Below are positions 59,501 through 64,000 of a stretch of 64,000 bases of DNA, piece by piece. Source of the DNA: Granulosicoccus sp963833195. Lineage in GTDB: Bacteria; Pseudomonadota; Gammaproteobacteria; Granulosicoccales; Granulosicoccaceae. The notes under the pieces were generated by a model, which was not told where the DNA came from, searched no databases, and saw only the letters and a list, made by a program, of their open reading frames with translations. How positions within the stretch are numbered: the first letter of the stretch is position 1; every line of letters starts with the position of its first letter. The stretch lies in NCBI GenBank assembly GCA_963833195.1, contig CAWHXF010000027.1, forward strand, positions 2,046,001 to 2,110,000. The letters run 5' to 3'. The position numbers were made by a program, and so were the translations under genes.

Positions 59501-60792
59501 GCGTCGTTGCCGATCGGCCCGCGGACATCGCCGGGCGTGCCGGACGAAGGCGTGCGGGACGAGGGCGTGCGGGCGAAGGGCAGGCGCTCGACCAGGTCGG
59601 CGGCGATGCGCGTCGCCGCCGTGCCGTCGCCGTAGGGGTTGGCGGCCCGGCTCATGGTCCGCCGATGCACCGGATCGTCGAGCAACCGCGCGGCCTCGGC
59701 GACGATGCGATCGGGATCGGTGCCGACCAGGCGCACCGTGCCGGCGGCCACGGCCTCGGGCCGCTCGGTGCGGTCGCGCATGACGAGCACCGGCACGCCG
59801 AGCGCGGGCGCCTCCTCCTGGATGCCCCCGGAGTCGGTGATGACGAGGTGCGCGCGTCGCATGAGCTCGATGAAGGCGAGATAGCCCTGCGGCTCGACGA
59901 GGTGCACGCGCGGAACGTCGCCCAGCAGCGCGCGCACCGGGCCGCTGACGGCCGGGTTCGGATGCACCGGATACACCACGGCCACGTCACCGCGGGCGGC
60001 GAGCCGTACCAGGGCGGCACAGATGTCCTCCACGCCACGGCCGTGGTTCTCGCGCCGATGACCGGTGACCAGCACGAGGCGCCGGCCGTGGCCTCCACCC
60101 GCGAGTCCGCCCGAGAGTCCGCCCGCACCTGCGTGGGGGTCATCGCCGAAGGCCTCGGGCGGAAGCCCCGTGGCGGCGCGGGCCTCGCGGACCAGTCCGG
60201 GTTCGGCCTCGAGTCTCGCCGTGACGGACAGCAGCGCATCGATCACGGTGTTGCCGGTGACGAGGATGTCGTCCGCGGCCACGCCCTCGGCGAGCAACGC
60301 GTCGCGGGCGCCGACCGTGGGCGCGTAGTGACGCCACGCGACCGCGGCGACGAGCTTGCGGTTGCCCTCTTCGGGCCACGGCGCGGAGAGATCGCCGGTG
60401 CGCAGGCCGGCCTCGACGTGCGCCACCGGGACCCGCGCGTGGAAGCCCGCGACGGCGCCGGCGAGCGTGCTGCTGGTGTCGCCGTGCACGAGCACCACGT
60501 CCGGCCGCTCGGCCGCGAAGCGCGCGCCGAGGCCCGTCAGCATGGCCGCGCAGGTGCCCGACAGTCCGCCCGCGACGCCCAGCACATCGAGGTTCGCGTC
60601 CGGACGCAGCTCGAACAGCGCGAACACGTCGCCCGCCATCTCGCGATGCTGACCGGTGCAGACCAGCCGTGCGTCGACGTCGTCCCGAGCGACCAGCGCG
60701 CGCACGACGGGCGCCATCTTGATCGCCTCGGGGCGGGTGCCGACGACGATGTCGGCGCGCAGGGCGGCGAAGCGCGGGGACGAAGCGGGCAT
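59497..60792 (-). CDS. wecB: UDP-N-acetylglucosamine 2-epimerase (non-hydrolysing)
   Basis: A 431-residue GT-B-like epimerase making UDP-ManNAc. VVGTRPEAIKMAPVVRALVA, LVHGDTSSTLAGAVAGF, VAHVEAGLRTGDLSAPWPEE (catalytic acidic residues), and LVTGHRRENHGRGVEDIC (His). The Ser/Gly region ITDSGGIQEEAPALGVPVLV binds UDP. A Gly-rich insert (HAGAGGLSGGLAGGGHGRR) about residue 225 is unusual, but the frame is intact. A C-terminal PSSRTPSSGTPG tail is repetitive. ATG 60792. Confidence 0.92.
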   Translation of the reverse strand: MPASSPRFAALRADIVVGTRPEAIKMAPVVRALVARDDVDARLVCTGQHREMAGDVFALFELRPDANLDVLGVAGGLSGTCAAMLTGLGARFAAERPDVVLVHGDTSSTLAGAVAGFHARVPVAHVEAGLRTGDLSAPWPEEGNRKLVAAVAWRHYAPTVGARDALLAEGVAADDILVTGNTVIDALLSVTARLEAEPGLVREARAATGLPPEAFGDDPHAGAGGLSGGLAGGGHGRRLVLVTGHRRENHGRGVEDICAALVRLAARGDVAVVYPVHPNPAVSGPVRALLGDVPRVHLVEPQGYLAFIELMRRAHLVITDSGGIQEEAPALGVPVLVMRDRTERPEAVAAGTVRLVGTDPDRIVAEAARLLDDPVHRRTMSRAANPYGDGTAATRIAADLVERLPFARTPSSRTPSSGTPGDVRGPIGNDA

Positions 60793-61020
60793 TCCGACAG
60801 TGTGACGCCTCCCGGCGGTCGCGTGCGCGGTCGCACGAGACGGCGCCGTCCGGGTCGTCACCCGGCGCCACCGGGCCCGGCGGCACACGACGGCGGCGCG
60901 TGACGGCACGTCCGTGGGTCCGCGCGCCCGGGAGCGCCTCGCGATGGGCCATCGCCCGTCACCTCCGCCGCGTTCCGTGACGAACCACGCAGTATCTGCA
61001 GGCGCACGTCGACCGAGCCG

Positions 61021-61161
61021 ATGCATGTCCCTCGTCCGCACTATATTGCCGGCCCGGCGCTGGACGCGGCGGCCGAGCTCGGGCTGCCGGCCGTGTTCGA
61101 TGTGCGCGACGCGGACGCGGTATCCATGAACACCATGTCGCGCGGCCGGACGGCCTCGTGA
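61021..61161 (+). pseudogene. GT4 glycosyltransferase internal fragment
   Basis: A 46-codon frame, HVPRPHYIAGPALDAAAELG then LPAVFDVRDADAVSMNTMSR, resembles the first-domain segment of GT4 glycosyltransferases (HAHxPhY...AGLPVVYEVRD). The catalytic GT-B remainder is missing. It starts with ATG 61021, and its TGA overlaps the GTG of the next gene (GTGA), so it could still act as a short leader cistron. A GT4 gene starts at 63912; the fragment may be a partial copy of such a gene. The 228 bases before it (60793-61020) show nothing else. Confidence 0.5.
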
Positions 61162-62105
61162 GTGCCGAGCGGCTGTTCCGCCATCGCCCGCTGCCGGACG
61201 GCCTCGATGTGTTCGATGCGCACGTGAACGCGCTGCCGGACGGCATGCAGGCACCGGCCTCGTTCTACTCGGCCGTCGCGTTCGGCGCCGTGACCGGTGC
61301 GCCGCCGGGACGTGCCCACGACGATGCACCGATGAGCGCGAACGCCGCGAACGCCGCGGACGGCACGTCGGCGCTCCGCTACGTCGGCGGCTGCGCGGCA
61401 CCGCCGGCCGGCGTCGACCTGCTGGGCGCTTCGGTGCGGCTGCGCGACGCCTGCGCCGGGCACCCGGGCTGGAAGCCGCTGCTGCGCCTCGACGCCGGCA
61501 CGGGACCGCGCCCGGCCACGCACGCCCTCGCCCGCGTCGGCGCTCGCCTCGGCCTCACCCGTCGCGGCGGCGTCGCCGAGGGCGCGGTCGGTCGCGCGTT
61601 GCTCGACGACGCGTCCCTGCTCGACGGCTTCGCGGGCATCAAGCTCATGCCGCAGCAGACGGGGCTGCCGGGCCGCGACGTGCTCGAGCGCATTCGCGCG
61701 TCGAAGCTGCCCGTGCTGGTGCACGCCGGCGCGCAGTGCCCCGTGCGCTGGCTGGAGGCGCACCTGCTGCCCGCGCTCGATGGACCCGTGGTGCTGGCCC
61801 ACCTCGGCAGCTGGCCCTGCGCGGCGGACGAGCTCGAGTACGCGCTGGAGCTCGCGGCGAGGGATCCGCGCGTGCACTTGGAGACGAGCGGCGCCAGCAT
61901 CGGCAACTTCGTGCGCGTCGCGGCCGAGCGCGTGCCGGAGCGGCTGCTGTTCGGCAGCAACCGTCCCATGTGCGCGACCCTCGTGCAGCTGATGCACGTG
62001 GCCGCATCGATCGAGGACGACGCGACGCTCGCCGCCGTCGCCGCGGGCAACGCGGCGCGCGTGTTCGGCGCTCCTGCCACGGGCACCGCCGGAGCGGTGG
62101 CGTGA
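61158..62105 (+). CDS. Amidohydrolase-fold protein with degenerate metal site
   Basis: A 315-residue TIM-barrel amidohydrolase-like protein, paralogous to the next gene. The N-terminal metal motif HxH is replaced (VFDAHVNALP). KLMPQQTG takes the place of the neighbour's KLLPHLDG, and the C-terminal metal Asp is lost (LFGSNRPM against FGSDCPL). The inner histidines remain (LVHAGAQ, LAHLGSW). It is thus likely catalytically impaired and may serve as a structural or regulatory partner. GTG 61158 overlaps the preceding fragment's stop, and its own stop overlaps the next start (GTGA). Genes downstream act on glycans. Confidence 0.75.
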   Translation: MSAERLFRHRPLPDGLDVFDAHVNALPDGMQAPASFYSAVAFGAVTGAPPGRAHDDAPMSANAANAADGTSALRYVGGCAAPPAGVDLLGASVRLRDACAGHPGWKPLLRLDAGTGPRPATHALARVGARLGLTRRGGVAEGAVGRALLDDASLLDGFAGIKLMPQQTGLPGRDVLERIRASKLPVLVHAGAQCPVRWLEAHLLPALDGPVVLAHLGSWPCAADELEYALELAARDPRVHLETSGASIGNFVRVAAERVPERLLFGSNRPMCATLVQLMHVAASIEDDATLAAVAAGNAARVFGAPATGTAGAVA

Positions 62106-62911
62106 ACGCGCTGTTCGACATCCACGCGCACCTCGGCGGCAGCGACACGGGCGAGCTCTACTACGGCCAGCTCGAGACGGCCGAATACCGTGCGCTCATG
62201 GACGCGGCCGGGGTGTCCCACGCGGTCGCCTTCGCGCCGCTGCGCACCGACGGCTACCGGCAGGCCAACGCGGCGCTGCTGGCCGAATGCGAGGCGGCGG
62301 ACGACGACCGGATCCGCCCGTTCGCGCGCCTGGGCGGCGATCGGTTGCCGATCAGCGAGCCGGAGCTGTGGATCGCGCGTCGCGCGGCGCGCGCCCGGCT
62401 CGGCCGCCTCGCGGGCCGTGGCCGCGCGCCGGACGTGGAGCCCGGCACGCTCGCGCGCTACGCGGGCGTGAAGCTCCTGCCGCACCTGGACGGCGTTCCG
62501 GACGACGCGATCTTCGACGAGATCAACACGGCCGGCTTGCCCGTGCTAACGCACGCGGGCCGCTACGCCACCCCGCGCTTCATCGCGAAGGCCGTGCTGC
62601 CGAAGCTCGACGGCACCCTGATCCTCGCCCACCTCGGCGCGTTTCCCGACCGCGAACGGGAGTTGAAGGACGCCGTCGCGCTCGCCGAGGCCCACCCGCG
62701 CGTGCTGCTCGACACCAGCGGCATCTGGATCGCCGACTTCCTCGCCTACGCGGTGCGGCGCGTGCCGCGACGACTCGTCTTCGGCTCGGACTGCCCGCTC
62801 ACGACGCCCGCCACGGCGTGGCGCATGGTGGAATCGGTGGTCGGCGACGCCGGCCTGCGCCGCCGCATCGGCTTCGAGCGCGCGGCGGAGCTGTTCGGCG
62901 TGGCAGGCTGA
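62102..62911 (+). CDS. Amidohydrolase family metal-dependent hydrolase
   Basis: A 269-residue metal-dependent hydrolase of the amidohydrolase-2 type with ligands intact: FDIHAHLGG (HxH), KLLPHLDG, LTHAGRY, LAHLGAF, FGSDCPL. Such enzymes deacetylate, decarboxylate or hydrolyse small molecules. Within this locus it may process a sugar or lipid precursor. It is translationally coupled to the degenerate paralogue, with the same strand and similar length, so the two may form a heteromer. Confidence 0.82.
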   Translation: MNALFDIHAHLGGSDTGELYYGQLETAEYRALMDAAGVSHAVAFAPLRTDGYRQANAALLAECEAADDDRIRPFARLGGDRLPISEPELWIARRAARARLGRLAGRGRAPDVEPGTLARYAGVKLLPHLDGVPDDAIFDEINTAGLPVLTHAGRYATPRFIAKAVLPKLDGTLILAHLGAFPDRERELKDAVALAEAHPRVLLDTSGIWIADFLAYAVRRVPRRLVFGSDCPLTTPATAWRMVESVVGDAGLRRRIGFERAAELFGVAG

Positions 62912-62958
62912 TCCACCGACCTCCCCCCGACGCCCACATCGCCCCCCCCGAACGACGC

Positions 62959-63912
62959 ATGCCCTCACTCGCGCACCACCTGCCCCGCGGCCTCGCCGCC
63001 GAGCTCACCCGCCGCTCGCTGTGGGGGGCGGTGCCGCGCGCCGTGCGTCCCGCGCCGCCGGGCCCGCCCATGCTGGCGCTGAGCTTCGATCTCGACTATC
63101 GCGAGGACACGCTCGCGCTGCCCGCGCTGGTGGCGTTGCTGGATCGGCTCGGCCTGCCGATGACCGTGTTCTCGATCGGCAGGCTCGTCGAGCGGGACCC
63201 GACGCCCTACGCCGAGGCCGCCGCGGCGGGCCACGAGATCGCCAACCACACGTGGTCGCACCCGGACAACCCGGTGCTGAACCCCGACCGCGAGTTCTGG
63301 CACCTGGACGAGGCGGAGATGATCGACGAGATCGGGCGCTGCCAGGACGCGCTCGAGCGGCATGCCGGGGCGCGACCCACGAGCTTTCGCTCGCCGCACT
63401 TCAAGGACGCGTTCCGCATGATGTCGGCGTTGAGGCGGTTCCCGGAGATCACCTGCGTGAGCACGGCGCTCGCCAGCAAGTGTCCCGTGCCGACGCCCTA
63501 CCTGCCCGCGCGCGAGCCGGTCGCCGGGGACCTGAGCCTGCATTTTCCCGCCGCCGCCGCGAGTCCCGCGCCCGCGGCGGGGCCGCTCATGGTGCCGCTG
63601 ACGCCGTGCCCGGGCATGCGCTGGTCGCCGTTCTGCTCGTACAGCGCGATACGCCTGCCGCGCGACCCCGCGCGCGGTGCGGGCATGCTCGGCGTGCCGG
63701 AATGGGAGCGACGCTGGGCACGCATGCTCGGCCGCGCGGCCCGCCGCGGCTTCGCGTCGGTCTACTTCGACCCCATCGACGTCATGCGCGACGACCAGAC
63801 GCGCGCCGCCTTCGAGCGCATGCTCGTCCACGCGGTCGATGCCGGTTGGCGCGTGTCCACCGTCGCCGAGGTGGAGCGGGCGTGGCGCGAGGTCGTGCCG
63901 GCGGCGCCGTGA
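62959..63912 (+). CDS. Polysaccharide deacetylase (NodB domain)
   Basis: A 317-residue NodB-fold (CE4) deacetylase. Catalytic-metal motifs: LSFDLDYREDT (motif 1, Asp-Asp), ANHTWSHPDNP (motif 2, His-x3-His), FRSPHFKDAF (motif 3). It removes acetyl groups from N-acetyl sugars such as ManNAc or GlcNAc in a glycan or its precursor. No signal peptide is seen, so it probably acts in the cytoplasm. ATG 62959; the gene ends at TGA 63910-63912, overlapping the start of the next gene. Confidence 0.88.
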   Translation: MPSLAHHLPRGLAAELTRRSLWGAVPRAVRPAPPGPPMLALSFDLDYREDTLALPALVALLDRLGLPMTVFSIGRLVERDPTPYAEAAAAGHEIANHTWSHPDNPVLNPDREFWHLDEAEMIDEIGRCQDALERHAGARPTSFRSPHFKDAFRMMSALRRFPEITCVSTALASKCPVPTPYLPAREPVAGDLSLHFPAAAASPAPAAGPLMVPLTPCPGMRWSPFCSYSAIRLPRDPARGAGMLGVPEWERRWARMLGRAARRGFASVYFDPIDVMRDDQTRAAFERMLVHAVDAGWRVSTVAEVERAWREVVPAAP

Positions 63913-64000
63913 TGCGCGTCCCGCCCCGCGTGCTGCACGTCTTCGAGAGCTGGCCACCGGTTCCCTCGGGCTACGCGAGCCGCTCGCGCTGGATCGTCGA
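63912..64000 (+). CDS. GT4 glycosyltransferase (N-terminal part, runs off the window)
   Basis: The first 29 codons, RVPPRVLHVFESWPPVPSGY then ASRSRWIV, match the GT4 family N-terminus (first strand, then SGYxxRSR). The ATG overlaps the deacetylase stop (TGATG), so it is translated in the same operon. The remainder and its sugar specificity lie outside the window. Confidence 0.7.
   Translation, partial: MRVPPRVLHVFESWPPVPSGYASRSRWIV

Overview
The window is very GC-rich (about 70% by eye), densely coded, and rich in GTG/TTG starts and 4-base stop/start overlaps. Its gene content (lnt-corC-ybeY-ybeZ cluster, rsd/algQ-like gene, ycgN, YrbL-like gene, uvrA next to a YajR-like MFS gene and ssb, gcvT-H-P behind a glycine riboswitch, lgt-thyA order) points to a gammaproteobacterium. 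Acidic proteins (GcvH ends in a poly-Asp tail) and a betaine-type ABC importer with two substrate-binding proteins suggest a halophile. A DAB-type inorganic-carbon uptake pair suggests possible autotrophy. A Chromatiales/Ectothiorhodospiraceae-like organism would fit, but this is inference.

Layout: 0-3.8 kb, an RsbQ-like hydrolase with a PAS protein, then a DUF1611/amino-acid racemase pair. 3.8-10 kb, dabB-dabA plus an unusual photolyase-like gene, with a divergent LysR regulator. 10-12 kb, a relic type I-E CRISPR unit, a decayed thyA and lgt. 12-18.5 kb, rlmI, rsd, ycgN, fbp, hemL and two small genes. 18.6-22.5 kb, a gene graveyard (LysE, EamA, LysR, Ppx/GppA and VapC pieces) around one intact HAD gene and a broken histidine kinase. 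22.6-28.4 kb, glsA and gcvP-H-T. 28.7-33.4 kb, a PRC-barrel gene and the lnt cluster. 33.7-37 kb, sulfate activation with a helix-turn-helix domain fused to CysD. 37-43 kb, nucleoside hydrolase, a glycosyltransferase and the solute importer. 43-46 kb, the S-adenosylmethionine cycle. 46-53 kb, GST, YrbL-like, ssb, MFS and uvrA. 53-64 kb, a surface-glycan locus with glycosyltransferases, WecB/WecC, a pair of amidohydrolases, a NodB deacetylase and the start of a GT4 glycosyltransferase.

The most striking observation is at 10.17-10.26 kb. Two type I-E-like repeats flank one 32-base spacer, and that spacer translates exactly as MALPPCHALFQ, the catalytic-cysteine motif of thymidylate synthase. 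A heavily damaged thyA lies about 100 bases away. The spacer differs from the local thyA mainly at third codon positions, so it came from a related but different thyA. Other leads are the HTH-CysD fusion with a repeated AT-rich 16-mer upstream, a photolyase whose antenna-like segment appears to sit after the FAD domain inside the carbon-uptake operon, and an amidohydrolase pair in which one copy has lost metal ligands.

Several genes (dabB, lgt, a sulfotransferase-like gene, a GFA-family gene, a histidine kinase, ssb) carry single apparent frameshifts. Because lgt and ssb are normally essential, many of these may be sequencing indels. thyA, Ppx and the 18.6-19.3 kb chimera have also lost conserved residues or whole segments and look truly decayed. 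All functional calls come from reading the translations; no database search was possible.
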